DNA of 64,000 bases from Brachypterus glaber (GCA_958510825.1 OY294046.1:12130847-12194846); one strand, 5' to 3'. Shown: positions 47,201-58,012, counted from the first letter of the stretch. Translations and numbers: made by a program. Notes: generated by a model not told the origin, from the letters alone.

Positions 47201-50200
47201 CGTGTTACGTTGCAAATGTGATGTTAAATACATGTTATTTTTCAATATTATGTGATGTTATGATTTAGTTTAAAAATACCCCAAAAGTGATGTTAATTTC
47301 TTGTAATATAACATCCCTTGCTATCTGGGTAAGTTTTAATAGAACATATAGACTAAATATACATCAAGACCAAAACAAATATGAAAGTAAAAGAGATCAA
47401 ATTAAAATATAACAAAAAGAGATCAAATTAAAATATAACACTCAATAATATTTAGCCAATATCTGGCTACAAGCTGGTGCTTGGACAAAGGGGGCATGTC
47501 AAGAGGTGGTCCATGGTTTGTTGCTCGCCGAAATTGTCGGTAGGTGATAGCATTTTACTGCAACACAGATTGTTTAACTGGGAAATAGAAAAATAATGGT
47601 TTTGATATTACAGTATACGTTAGTTCCCATAAAACGTGCAGTGTCTTATTTGCGAAATCGTGGTCAAGCTATACATTATAAGATATTTGGTAACAGTGGC
47701 AAATTATAGTGATTTAAGCTATATATTATGTGAGTAAAGTTAGCGAAGCAACTTTGGAAATCCAAAGTTTTGATAGCTTATTAATTTGCCGTCATTTTGC
47801 CGCTATTTAGTTGTGAATTTTATTTTTTTGCCGTTTTTGGTTTTTTAAAATTATTTGCTGCTTCGCTAACTTTACCGTAAAGTTAGCTAAGCATCATAAG
47901 AAAAAACGATTTTTCCTAAAATCCAACTAGGTCAGAATTTGCCGTTTTTTTGCCGTTATTTAATCGTGTAAAAACCAATTTTGTAGCTTTTGTTTTTTTT
48001 AAATTGCTGCTTCGCTAACTTTACCGTAAAGTTAGCTAAGCATCATACGAAAAAACGATATTTTCTAAAACCCAACTAGGTCAGAATTTGCCGTTTTTTT
48101 GCCGTTATTTAGCTGTGCAAAAACCAATTTTGTAGCTTTTTTTTTTTAATTGCTGCTTAGCTAACTTTACCGTAAAGTTAGCCAAGCTTCACAAGAAAAA
48201 AATATATTTTTTTAAATCCAACTAGATCAGAATTTGCCGTTTTTTTGCCGTTATTTAACTGTGCAAAAACCAATTTTGTAGCTTTTGTTTTTTTTTTAAT
48301 TGCTGCTTAGCTAACTTTACCGTAATGTTAGCTAAGCTTCACAAGAAAAAAATATATTTTTTTAAATCCAACTAGATCAGAATTTGCCGTTTTTTTGCCG
48401 TTATTTAGTTGTGTGAAAACCAATGCTATATAAACGCTATAAAATATACAGGAAGTTAGCGATTCTAAATCAAACGTGACAACGTAGCGCATTCAAAGTT
48501 GCCGGATAACTTTTGTCTCTCAAGTGTTTCGACTCAAAGCTTTTTAGGTTATAATTTATATTTTAAAATTATTTAAATAATAATTATTATTAATTTATTT
48601 AATTATTATTAATTTGTCGTTATTTTGCCGCTATTTAGTTGTGAATTATTCTTTTTGCCGTTTTTGGTTTTTTAAAATTATTTGCTGCTTCGCTAACTTT
48701 ACCGTAAAGTTAGCTAAGCATCATAAGAAAAACGATTTTTCCTAAAATCCAACTAGGTCAGAATTTGCCGTTTTTTTGCCGTTATTTAATCGTCTAAAAA
48801 CCAATTTTGTAGCTTTTGTTTTTTTTTTAAATTGCTGCTTCGCTAACTTTACCGTAAAGCATCATACGAAAAAACAATTTTTTCTAAAATCCAACTAGGT
48901 CAGAATTTGCCGTTTTTTTGCCGTTATTTAACTGTGCAAAAACCAAACCAATTTTGTAGCTTTTGTTTTTTTTTAATTGCTGCTTAGCTAACTTTACCGT
49001 AAAGTTAGCTAAGCATCACAAGAAAAAAATATATTTTTTTAAATCCAACTAGATCAGAATTTGCCGTTTTTTTGCCGTAATTTAATTGTGTAAAAACCAA
49101 TTTTGTAGCATTTGTTTTTTTTTATTGCTGCTTCGCTAACTTTACCGTAAAGTTAGCTAAGCATCATATGAAAAAACGATTTTTTCTAAAATCCAACTAG
49201 GTCAGAATTTGCTTGTAGCTTTTGTTTTTTTTTAATTGCTGCTTAGCTCAACTAGGTCAGAATTTGCTGTTTTTTTGCCGTTATTTAGAAAAAATTGTTT
49301 TTTCGTATGATGCTTAGCTAACTTTACGGTAAAGTTAGCGAAGCAGCAATTTAAAAAAAAAACAAAAGCTACAAAATTGGTTTTTACACAATTAAATAAC
49401 GGCAAAAAAACGGCAAATTCTGACCTAGTTGGATTTTAGAAAAAATCGTTTTTTCGTATGATGCTTAACTAACTTTACGGTAAAGTTAGCTAAGCAGCAA
49501 TTAAAAAAAAACAAAAGCTACAAAATTGGTTTTTGCACAGTTAAATAACGGCAAAAAAACGGCAAATTCTGACCTAGTTGGGTTTTAGAAAAAATTGTTT
49601 TTTCGTATGATGCTTAGCTAACTTTACGGTAAAGTTAGCGAAGCAGAAATTTAAAAAAAAAAACAAAAACTACAAAATTGGTTTTTACACAGTTAAATAA
49701 CGGCAAAAAAACGGCAAATTCTGACCTAGTTGGATTTTAGGAAAAATCGTTTTTTCTTATGATGCTTAGCTAACTTTACGGTAAAGTTAGCGAAGCAGCA
49801 AATAATTTTAAAAAACCAAAAACGGCAAAAAAATTAAATTCATAACTAAATAGCGGCAAAATAACGGCAAATTAATAAGCTATCAAAACTTTGGATTTCC
49901 AAAGTTGCTTCGCTAACTTTACTCACATTATATATTATATGCGACACGATAACTAATAATGTTAAAAATAAATTGAAAACGATATTTATTACAGACACGA
50001 TTATATTCATTACAGGCACTATTATAAATTTACAGAAATTTTATTATATTATAAAAATTAGATAGTGACTGCTACCCCGTGCGCACGGAACCATAGTTAA
50101 CTGACTCGCACTCCGTGCGCACGGAACGGTAGGTATGTGGCTCGCGCTCCGTGCGCAAATTGTTACTTTCATATAGGTTTGGACTTTTTAAGTTCATTTA

Positions 50201-53200
50201 GTTCATGTTTTAAGTGAATAAAATGAAAAGGGGCGTTGTTTGCAACGTTTGAAGAATTGGAAGAGAAAGTAAAAGAATATGAAACAACTATATTCATTCT
50301 ACAAAAAAGGGATTCCTTTTCATTATTCTAGAACTTCAAAAGGCAATCAACATCTTTAGTATTATTTTATTGAGTATGCATGTTCGAAAAGCGGAATGCG
50401 TTTCAAGAGTCGTGGAAAAGCGATTAGAAAATCTTTGTAAGTACCTACCCCTACCTTAGAATATATTCGCGGCGCCTTCGCCATAATAGTATTATACGTT
50501 ACGAAATTATTAAAAACTCTCTAGCGCCTCGCATTAGGAGCGCCTAAATCGTGGGATCTGTTTGTTTTTGTTTTGGTTTTTTCTTGTTTGGTGTTTTTTT
50601 TTTCAGTGGGGGGTTTTGGTTTACGTCAACGTTGGTTTTGCTCCTGATTGTTTTTATTAAAAATAGTATATTGAAAAACGGTCAGCCCCCTACGACGCAT
50701 GCGCAGTTCAGCACAAACTTAGTGCAGATCTCACGATTTAGACGCTCCTATCGCATTTACGTCGAAACTCACGGAACGCGAGCCACATACCTATTGTTCC
50801 GTGCGCACGGAGCGCGAGCCACTTAACTATGGTTCCGTGCGCACAGGGTAGCAGTCACTGCGTAAACATTATTAGCACGGACAATAATTAAATCGATTTA
50901 AGCTATAAATATCATACTATTTATTGTATTTTATCATTCACTAAACAATTAAAGTATTTCATATAATTTTTTACACTGAATGCCAGAATTGTAACAGGAA
51001 GCCTTATATTTATATAATAAGCGATTATAGCGCTCTTAGTTATATTTTTTTCCGTGTACGAGTTAAGTATTAATCACTGCATGTTTTACTGGATTTATAC
51101 TATAGTTAACTAAGTATTTTATTTCTTTACCAATCGAATTATCACATTTTTGTGAATTCGCATTAATTTATTTTATCGGGCTTTTTATAGTAATCTCGGA
51201 GTGTCATGTGATACACTATATTACAGACTGTTTTTCCATTTCAGTTCCATAATTGACGACCAGCCCCTAAAGTTCCGAGGCGAGGTGTACCATCCGTACC
51301 ATTTTAACTGCACCGCGTGCGGTGTCGAGCTGGACGCGAATGCGCGCGAGGTTCGCAACCGCTCCGGGTTCGCGAAGAACGACATGAACGAGCTGTACTG
51401 TCTGCGGTGCCACGACAAGATGGGCATCCCGATTTGCGGTGCCTGTAGGCGGCCGATTGAGGAACGGGTAGTGACGGCGTTGGGGAAGCATTGGCATGTG
51501 GAGGTGAGTGAAATTACATCGGCACTTAGTGCTACTAAGAGTGCCGATGTATTGAAATCTTCGCTGAAAAGTCAAAATCTTTGACCACGTTTTTTTCACA
51601 TTTCTCGACGTTTTAGACCATTCTGAGTCGCCTGTCTGTCTGTCTGTCTGTCTGGGTGTGAACTCCCTTTCTACATAAGATATCGACTTGCGGTTTTTTG
51701 CATATTGTTTCTTATCGTATTCCGAAGAGCTGATTAGATTAGTAAAAATAGGGTAAAACTTCTATTTTTAGCGTTTTTTGTTTATAATTAAGGCAATTAT
51801 TATTGTGTTTGGTTAATTTAGTACTTAAAAGATAATTTTAAATTTGTCAAAAAATGTTATAAACAACGTTTTCCTAAAACGCATTGTTTTCGAGATATTG
51901 GCGTTTAAAGCAGTAAAAGGTTTTTTTAGCATATCTCACATATTTATAACCCGATTTCAAAATATTATATTTTAAATAAAAGCTCTTTTTAAGCCCTATA
52001 AAAAATTTTGTATACAGTTTTTTGCTAGAATATAATGTTTTAAAGATACAGAATTTAAAATCAAACAAAACACCTAGTTTGAAATTTGCAAACTAGGTGG
52101 CTCTAGTGTACAATAGTGTCGATGTTTTAACAGGGTGCTTGCAACGTTTCATCTAGTTTAAACTGAAATTGAAACTGAAAGACAGCAAAAGTTTAAATAA
52201 AAATATATAAAAATATATTTTTGTAAACTGCAGATAAATTTATTCTGGTTTCGAGCGGATTTCGGTGAATATGGGCGGAGCTAAACGGTCTAGGCAAATT
52301 ACTATGGCTTTTACCGGTGAAGTTGGCTTTTACAGTGAATAAATTATTTATTTATATTTAAAATATCACCGAAATGAGAATACAGATCCAGAGGTTTTCT
52401 CGTACTCGAAAAATTATTACTATGCGATTATTTATAGTAAATTTAAGTTGTTACACTGTTGCCGTTGTTTCATATTTATTCCCAAAAATTCTTTGATGGT
52501 TCATTCATTAGTTTGCACATGCGTAATTAAGCTTTTAAGCTAATTGCTTAAAAGAAAATTAGCGTCAAAATCAAGATTGACATTGGGCAGCTTTACCAAT
52601 TTTAATGCAAGATCTTGGTAAAATACAATAAATAAATAAAACGTCAAAGAAAAAACAAAGACAACAAGTAAATGTGGTATCAACCTTGTATAGTTAAGAT
52701 AATATGAATGAAATAGAAGAAAATATGAATGAATGTGTGTTGCTATAACTGGAAAAATTAAATAATATAAAATAATATCACATAGTAATAATTCTTTCTA
52801 TAAGTGCCTATATAAAAAATAAATTTAAAGCTAAAGCTACTTTTTTCAATTTATTTTTTTATATAGCCTTTATTCCATAGGTACAAAATTTACTAATTTA
52901 ATAAAATTTTAAAGTAAAAAATAAATAAGTATTAAATTAAAAAAGATAATGCTGTCAACAAGAAATCGCCATTTGACCGCTAAAATAAAGCCATAAAATA
53001 TTTATTGCAAAACGTGTACAAAACATCTAGTGTTTTCCACTTGTATTGTATTTTAAAACAAAACAGATACCTAATTTGTGCCTTAATGGGGACTTTATTT
53101 ATTGAACTTTTTTTTTTATTTCTGTTTTTTTTTTCAGCATTTTGTCTGCGCCAAATGCGAAAAACCGTTCTTTGGACACAGACATTACGAAAAGAAAGGT

Positions 53201-54216
53201 TTGGCATATTGCGAAACCCACTACCATCAACTTTTTGGAAATCTGTGTCATGTTTGTAACCAGGTCATTGCTGGCGATGGTAAGTCAAAAAAGTTAAAGT
53301 TAACCCATTAACTATAATTTCGCTATTTCACACGTTTTTTTCGCGACAGATTTTTAAATCGCCGGATTTTTTTTTTGTGCAAGTTAACCTTATTGCTATT
53401 TTTTTTCTTATTGGGGCCATAGCCTCCAGAAAATAAAACATCATACCTTGTCCACACCAAATTAACCCCAACAACACAGGGAAAATGGCATACGTGCAAT
53501 CCTTTACTATAATTGATCTAGCAAGCGGGGGCATCGTTAGTCTGTGGAAATGCCATAGAACTAAAAAGTTGGATACCTAGAGTTTCACGCATATATCATG
53601 GTTTTTCTGAACATCGTTGCCCTCTCTAGAATTTGGCTCTCCCAAACACGTATTATTTTAAGAAAAATTGATCACATATTTTATAATAACCATTTTGAAC
53701 AAGAATTAAGAAATTGGGGCTTATCTGACAAGGTATGATGTTTTGATAGTTGGGGACCAAGTTTGGGGTCAGATCTAGAAAAAAAAACTGGCAATAGGAT
53801 TGACTTGCATGTAGGACGCACGAAAAAAAATTTCCAGAAATTTCCAAAGACCCTTGCAAAAATATACCCCAAAATCGTTGAAAGAACGGCGAAATTATAG
53901 TTAAAACCTCTTTAATTTATTTTTGAAAACAATAGAAAATTGGCACAAGTATTTTTTTATAAAAAGTCCAAATGTAGTCTTGCTGAATAATAAAAATTGG
54001 CTTGTTTCAGTATTTACTGCCCTGAACAAGGCCTGGTGTGTTCATCACTTCGCTTGCTCTGTCTGCGACCAAAAGATGAACCAGAAAACCAAATTCTACG
54101 AGTGCGATTTGAAGCCCGTATGCAAAAAATGCTACGAAAAGTTCCCGAACGAACTAAGAAGGCGTTTGAGGAGGCAACATGAAGCTACACCAAAGAAGGC
54201 CAGTACTCCTGTTTAG
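38246..54216 (+). CDS. LIMS1: PINCH adaptor, five LIM domains (steamer duck / LIMS1)
   Basis: Coding exons: 38246-38268 (MSPTPMPG), 44759-44872, 46042-46347, 51245-51503, 53138-53279 and 54011-54216. They give 349 aa with all junctions in phase; 38201-38245 is 5' UTR. Five LIM zinc domains follow in order: [80 protein letters not shown] and [20 protein letters not shown]. The tail is short and basic ([20 protein letters not shown]). PINCH has no enzyme activity. LIM1 binds the ankyrin repeats of integrin-linked kinase and LIM5 binds RSU1, forming the ILK-PINCH-parvin complex at integrin adhesions (Drosophila stck). Internal Met at 44769 would give 338 aa. Introns are large and repeat-filled. 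Confidence in the first exon is lower than in the LIM exons. Confidence 0.93.
38269..40570. other. PINCH intron 1, 5' part: no gene seen
   Basis: AT-rich. Contains a direct repeat AAACAAACCACTATAGCGGTG-like at 39842-39862 and 39894-39918, and a diverged CAGACA-type repeat fragment near 38940-39060. Nothing coding. Confidence 0.5.
40575..41075. repeat. Three imperfect direct repeats of about 115-280 bp spacing
   Basis: The phrase TGCGGAAATGCACCATTTTT recurs with changes at about 40600, 40880 and 41010, the last two preceded by CCCCTGAATCCGAAAAT. A separate inverted pair (ACTGCCCTGTTAAAGTAAAG / CTTTACTTTATCAGGGTAGT, about 40693-40833) lies between. Confidence 0.6.
41429..42190. repeat. 762-bp PIF/Harbinger-type element with CTA target duplication
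   Basis: Ends GGGGCTGTCCATATATTACG and CGTAATATATGGACAGCCCC, flanked by CTA on both sides (41426-41428 and 42191-42193). The subterminal TTACGTAACGC core matches the shorter MITEs. No transposase frame inside. Confidence 0.85.
42438..42622 (+). CDS. Alternative N-terminal exon of PINCH (62-codon extension)
   Basis: Open frame from ATG 42438 ([20 protein letters not shown]) through [20 protein letters not shown] to KSANW, with a donor at 42623 (CTG|GTATGAAG). Splicing to the PINCH exon at 44759 is in phase: TG joins G to make Trp, then [11 protein letters not shown]. The resulting isoform would be 403 aa. The extension is Ser/Asn-rich, acidic and probably disordered. Read-through instead of splicing reaches a stop at 42690-42692. 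The upstream frame is open to 42303 without an ATG. A separate short secreted peptide gene is an alternative reading, but the matched splice phase favours PINCH. Confidence 0.55.
42980..43218. repeat. PIF/Harbinger-type MITE with TTA target duplication
   Basis: GGGAACGTTCAAGTATTACG and its inverse, with TTA at 42977-42979 and 43219-43221. The interior carries a second inverted pair (CACTTCATACCCCG / CGGGGTATGAAGTG). Confidence 0.85.
43573..43773. repeat. PIF/Harbinger-type MITE, interrupted and truncated
   Basis: Left end GGGAACGTTCATGTATTACG after TAA. The middle is interrupted by a foreign segment (TAGTTGCCTGGCTTGTAGC, then CCCCACCCTTACTACTACTA) that matches 55199-55240. The right end stops at GGAGCGTTACGTAAT without the terminal GTTCCC. 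Confidence 0.75.
44483..44675. repeat. 193-bp MITE with TA target duplication
   Basis: GTCTGTTTTTTCAAGCAAGA plus TAGTAAATTAAAAAT and their inverses, with TA on each side: a Tc1/mariner-type MITE. It ends about 80 bp before the acceptor of the PINCH exon at 44759. Confidence 0.8.
44924..45151. repeat. hAT-like MITE with exact 8-bp target duplication
   Basis: TIR ATGAAGCTGAAGTTTGCAAC / GTTGTAAACTTCAGCTTCAT. The 8-bp CATAAACG is repeated directly at 44916-44923 and 45152-45159. Long inner arms pair AATTCAAATAGTATATTAAA with its inverse. It begins 51 bp after a PINCH splice donor. Confidence 0.88.
45495..46018. repeat. 524-bp TIR element with TTA target duplication next to a PINCH splice acceptor
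   Basis: TIR AGGCGCCTTTTCACGGAGCA / TGCTCCGTGAAAAGGCGCCT, with TTA at 45492-45494 and 46019-46021. Subterminal AAGTTTGGTGCTATGC repeats occur in both arms. The right end is 23 bp from the first base of the PINCH exon at 46042. Confidence 0.85.
46553..47330. repeat. ~780-bp TIR element (CCCAGGTAGCAA ends)
   Basis: Ends ACCCAGGTAGCAA and TTGCTATCTGGGT. The interior repeats GCAAAATAACATGA(A/C)ATTCACGTGAAAG twice (46561 and 47093) and is full of ATGTGACATG / AACATG phrases. No ORF of note. Confidence 0.7.
47728..49928. mobile_element. 2.2-kb fold-back transposon made of tandem hairpin units
   Basis: Bounded by ATGTGAGTAAAGTTAGCGAA and its inverse (TTCGCTAACTTTACTCACAT), with TATATATT directly repeated at 47720-47727 and 49929-49936. 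Each arm opens with a unique piece (CTTTGGAAATCCAAAG and TTGCCGCTATTTAGTTGTGA). It continues as 115-150-bp tandem units built from GCTTCGCTAACTTTA-CCG-TAAAGTTAGCTAAGC (a hairpin), ATCCAACTAGGTCAGAATTT, GCCGTTTTTTTGCCGTTATT and CCAATTTTGTAGC. Units run forward at 47860-48420. A second copy of the arm head follows at 48600-48680 with further forward units to about 49260. The order then inverts to 49928. A unique segment of about 160 bp lies at 48430-48600. No protein-coding capacity. It sits in the PINCH intron between 46347 and 51245. Confidence 0.85.
50064..50859. repeat. ~800-bp TIR element with repeated palindrome CCGTGCGCACGG
   Basis: Ends AGTGACTGCTACCCCGTGCG and GTGCGCACAGGGTAGCAGTC ACT. 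Each arm repeats the palindromic CCGTGCGCACGG spaced about 45 bp apart with GAACCATAGTTAA and TATGTGGCTCGCG between. Four palindromes, plus partial ones, can be counted in both arms. Interior is AT-rich without a transposase. Confidence 0.75.
51513..52160. repeat. ~650-bp interspersed repeat with (GTCT)n, copy 2, abutting a PINCH donor
   Basis: Inverse-oriented match to 17920-18622, with hairpin TACATCGGCACTTAGTGC... at one end and CTGTCTGTCTGTCTGTCTGT inside. The first base is 9 bp after the PINCH exon end at 51503, directly downstream of the donor GTGAGTGAA. Confidence 0.85.
52161..53137. other. PINCH intron, nothing specific seen
   Basis: AT-rich single-copy-looking sequence ending in the T-rich acceptor tract before the 53138 exon. 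Confidence 0.5.
53280..54010. other. Last PINCH intron, nothing specific seen
   Basis: No repeat or gene identified. Short frames are all AT-driven. Confidence 0.5.
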
Positions 54217-54420
54217 AGATAGTCTTTTAGTCGTATGTGGCAACTCTTAAACCCTCCCAGACAAAAATAGCATTATATCGTTTATTGTGACCTTATAATT
54301 AGAACAATTTTCATATTATGACGTTGGGTTTTGGCGAACCAGGGGTTCAGAAATATTCAGTGGAAAATTTAAATGTGCAGTGGGAAATTTGGATATACAC
54401 GGTGTATTTGAAATAGGGTC

Positions 54421-54919
54421 CGAAATTTTAAGGTGTGATTTTACATCAGAAACTACGATAAAAAGTTCCTGTAAACAAATGTCTAAAAATGCGTCGTAAG
54501 GGAGCCTAGTCCCTTCAAAAAGTGGCTTTAAAATTCGGTTTTCATTTAATAACTCAGGAACCCTTTGAGATATAGTAACGAGGTTTTGCACGTGAACTAT
54601 TCTTAATAAGGTCCATTTTCGTATGTTATTTTCATGTACTTATTTTAACCAGGAGGGTGCGAAACGGGGGGACCTTATTAGTATTTTGCCCCAAACTTTT
54701 TACTGTGTAATTTTTATCTGTGGAATATGATTCCTCACGTCAAAATACATAAAAAAGTTACTCCTGCTGTATAACTGTAGGATTAAACGTTTTCGAGAAA
54801 AATTAATTTGAGGGTGAAATTTCACTGTTCGAGGACGAAAAATTAAATACCTAAAAGTTGAAAACCTAAGTGAGAACTTTTTTTCATGTTATCATGTAGA
54901 ATCACCCCTTAAAATTTCG
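54421..54919. repeat. ~500-bp TIR element downstream of PINCH
   Basis: CGAAATTTTAAGGTGTGATT on the left, AATCACCCCTTAAAATTTCG on the right. It holds TTTAATAACTCAGGAACCCT, TTCTTAATAAGGTCC and GAGGGTGCGAAACG, shared with 32440-32990, and CTGTAGGATTAAACG, shared with 30700-30960. Confidence 0.7.
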
Positions 54920-54984
54920 TAGCATTCTTGGGCGAGCCAGGTCAGAGCTGCGCTCTCTTGTCTGGTGGTCTTTTATTTTTTTAT

Positions 54985-55275
54985 CTTGAGTATATTATTT
55001 GTTAAAATCCCTTTTTTTACGGATGTCTAATTTTTTCTTTGGTGGTTGTTCATTCTTAAGGTGACAGGCGAGTGATGGAGTAGCACCCTTGCCTGGACCG
55101 ACATCGCGACCTTTATAAGGAGGTCCGGTAGGTTTAGACAAGGGTGGGGTAGATGTATGGTTGGGACAGATCAAAGCTGGCAAAAAGGGCCATAGTGGCC
55201 TAGTTGCCTTGCTTACAGCCTCCCCACCCTTACTACTACTACTATTACTACTACTACTATTACTACTACTACTTG
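54985..55275. repeat. Retroelement-like fragment with (TAC)n tail
   Basis: GC-richer segment ending TAGTTGCCTTGCTTACAGCC, TCCCCACCCTTACTACTACT and then a TAC-repeat tract. The same tail is found inside the MITE at 43690-43735. A microsatellite tail on a recurring 3' segment suggests a non-LTR retroelement 3' end, but no reading frame is recognised. Confidence 0.45.
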
Positions 55276-55748
55276 TTATTAAGATTTCTATTTTAAGACC
55301 GACCCAGTGTCCTTAGCATATGTGTTTCTGAAATAGACATTTAAGTGATTTTCTAAGATGAAATTTAAACTTTTACGTGTTCTAATGCTATATAAAGAAT
55401 TACGTGGGTTTTGCCTAATTATGTAACCTTGGTAGGGTTTAAGAGTAAAAAATTAATCGGAAAGTTTTGAAGAAAAAGTAACTTAAAAAAAAAACAATCA
55501 AACCTAACATATCATATATTTTTGATATCAAAATAGGAATCTCATTCAGAATACACAAAAAATATACGGGTGTTTTATTTAAAAAAAAACACAAGCTCAT
55601 ATCTTTTACATTTAATCTTATTTTTTTTTTGATTAGATCAAGTTGCTTCAAAATACACTGATTCTTTTTTAAACTAATTTATATTTTTAGTGTAACAAAT
55701 GTGCCTTAAATGTTCTAGTTTTTACTAAACTTAAATCATAAATGGTCG

Positions 55749-55894
55749 ATATCGTCGCCTTCCTTACAAAGGGGCTTATCTCAAAAGGACACTTATACAT
55801 AAAGTGACATGTTCATTGGAAAATCAATAGACATGTCGGTATTTTGCATCAATATATTTTCAGATAAGCCCCTTTTTAAGGAAGGCGACGATAT
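55749..55894. repeat. ~146-bp MITE
   Basis: ATATCGTCGCCTTCCTTA and AAAGGGGCTTATCT, with inverses at 55862-55894 (AGATAAGCCCCTTTTTAAGG, AAGGCGACGATAT). Confidence 0.8.
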
Positions 55895-56393
55895 GTACAA
55901 AGTACACAGTACGTCATACAGGCTGTCTGGCTAGTTATCAAGTGCCAATACTGGTTTAAGGCAGCTCTTGATTTCAATCTATCGTTAACCAATTCTATGG
56001 TTTCACTAAAGTTTCTGTACCTACATCCTTTGTTATTTATTAGCAGTATTCCATTTCATGCCTGCCTGCCTTTCTTGTAACTACCAGCCCGCTCTCCAAA
56101 ATACCTTTAAGTAAGCATTCAGGTCTTAGTATGTGACTCAAAATTTGATTCTTTCTTCTACCTACACAGCGTTAATTTTACCTGCTCGTACTTTTACACA
56201 GATTTATGGCTCCTCCCAATACGGGGCGGGGCTACATAGGTTGCGAATCACCGTCTATAGACTGTATATAGTATAGTCGGTCATAAGAGAGAACTGTTCT
56301 TCCCATATTTAAAGTAATGCGTTCAAGTGAGACAAAAACATAGAAAGCGCTGTGTGACGTACACCTACTTCGTTTTTAAGTAGGTATATATCA

Positions 56394-56465
56394 ATGGTCT
56401 AGCGTACAAAGCTGCTAAGTATATAGGAAACCTTATGTACTTAGCACCTTTGTACGCTAGACCAT
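56394..56465. repeat. 72-bp hairpin MITE
   Basis: ATGGTCTAGCGTACAAAG...CTAAGTA and TACTTAGCACCTTTGTACGC...TAGACCAT form a nearly continuous hairpin with a short loop. Confidence 0.8.
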
Positions 56466-57286
56466 CGATATAAAAAAATAACTATAGTATACTAATAAAC
56501 GCATTTTTTAATATTATATACTCATGAATATTATAATATATGATCTAGAGACTCAAAAATCAGCACACATTAATATCATTAATATAATATAATTTAAATA
56601 TATTTATATTATATATAGATACACAATCTACAGCTTTAACTGCTACTTACAACAATCAATTTTTACTGCGATGTATATCTTATATGTGCTACTATGGAAT
56701 AATAGCATATTATTCAATGAGGGTGAATTTTGGGACACGAGCCGAAAGGCGAGTGGCCTAATCACCCGAATGATTAATAGCTATTATACGCTAGAGGGTG
56801 ACTATTGTATTTTTATGTTTTTTTTTTTTTTAATCAGATACCATAAATAAATATATCCTAACACGTTTGTAGAATGGCAAATTTTGATTTTACTGTAGAT
56901 GAACACATTTACCTCAAAAGATTTATAAGAAAGGGTTTTTAATAAGTTTTACTGTAAAGTGTTCTATTTTAAACTATTTTGTTTTTAATTCCTATTACTC
57001 CCCAGATTAAGGAAATCAGGGAAAAGTCAGGGAATTTAAATTAATTTATTTAATAAACTGTTCAAAATCAGGGAAAAATTGGGGAAATTGAAAAAAACCA
57101 TTCTCTACATAATAAAGTATTACTAAAACAAGTATTTATTCATAAAGTTCAACCAAAACAAAACAGCACCCTGAACTAAAATAATATATACCTGATGACT
57201 AAAATATGTAATATATTTACATAAATTGTTGCCTTAATAGTAAATAATTGTGTAGAAGCATAGAGGTCCCTCTATGGTAGAACTAA

Positions 57287-57443
57287 GGGAACGTTCAAGT
57301 ATTACGTAACGCAAATTTTTGATCATTTTGGACCCCCACCCCCCCTGTAACGCTATTTTTCTATACCATTAACATGGGCGTAACACTCTAAAAGGACCTC
57401 ACCCCCTTCCCCTAGGAGCGTTACGTAATACTTAAACGTTCCC
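57287..57443. repeat. 157-bp PIF/Harbinger-type MITE with TAA target duplication
   Basis: GGGAACGTTCAAGTATTACG ... CGTAATACTTAAACGTTCCC, with TAA on both sides (57284-57286 and 57444-57446). Interior is nearly identical to 23893-24043 and 43573-43680. Confidence 0.88.
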
Positions 57444-58012
57444 TAATGTGGTGCTATAACAAAACAATATATCTAAAAAAACTAAAAAATATTATATTTA
57501 TTTTGTAGAATGTTGAAATAAATGTATTTTACTTAATTTATAAAATTTTAATTAAACCCTTTTAGTAGGGGGACATACCTATAAATGGGACACTTTTTTT
57601 TAACGGCTGCCAATTTTTTATTTTTAATCTTTTATACGTATTTTTTTTAGTTATCATATCGATACCCCCAAGCAACAAAGCCGTAACTCATATATTCTCA
57701 TTTTTCACGACAGCTAAATTTGTAATATATTTTTTTTTGTTATTTAAGGGTGGGTAAATGATTGAAGTGGAAAAGGAAGTCATGTGATACATCATTTGAA
57801 AGCTTATAGAATTCTCTATTTAACTGTTTAAGTATTTATTGTTTATTTACTGTTTGTTTCTGATAATATTCAAGTTTAGAATTTCTTACTTTAGTGATTT
57901 TAAGTAAACTTTTGCTGTGGAGAAACCTGAGTAGTACCACCATGTGTGTCTTTTTTCAAGGCATTTACCTATGAGTATAACTTAAAATGGGTCTAACTTG
58001 AGTTACATCAAT

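Noticed and set aside
47728..49928. CRISPR-like array of regular repeats
   Set aside because: Eukaryotic context, repeats of 115-150 bp in opposed arms with conserved rather than unique spacers, and a target duplication: a fold-back transposon.
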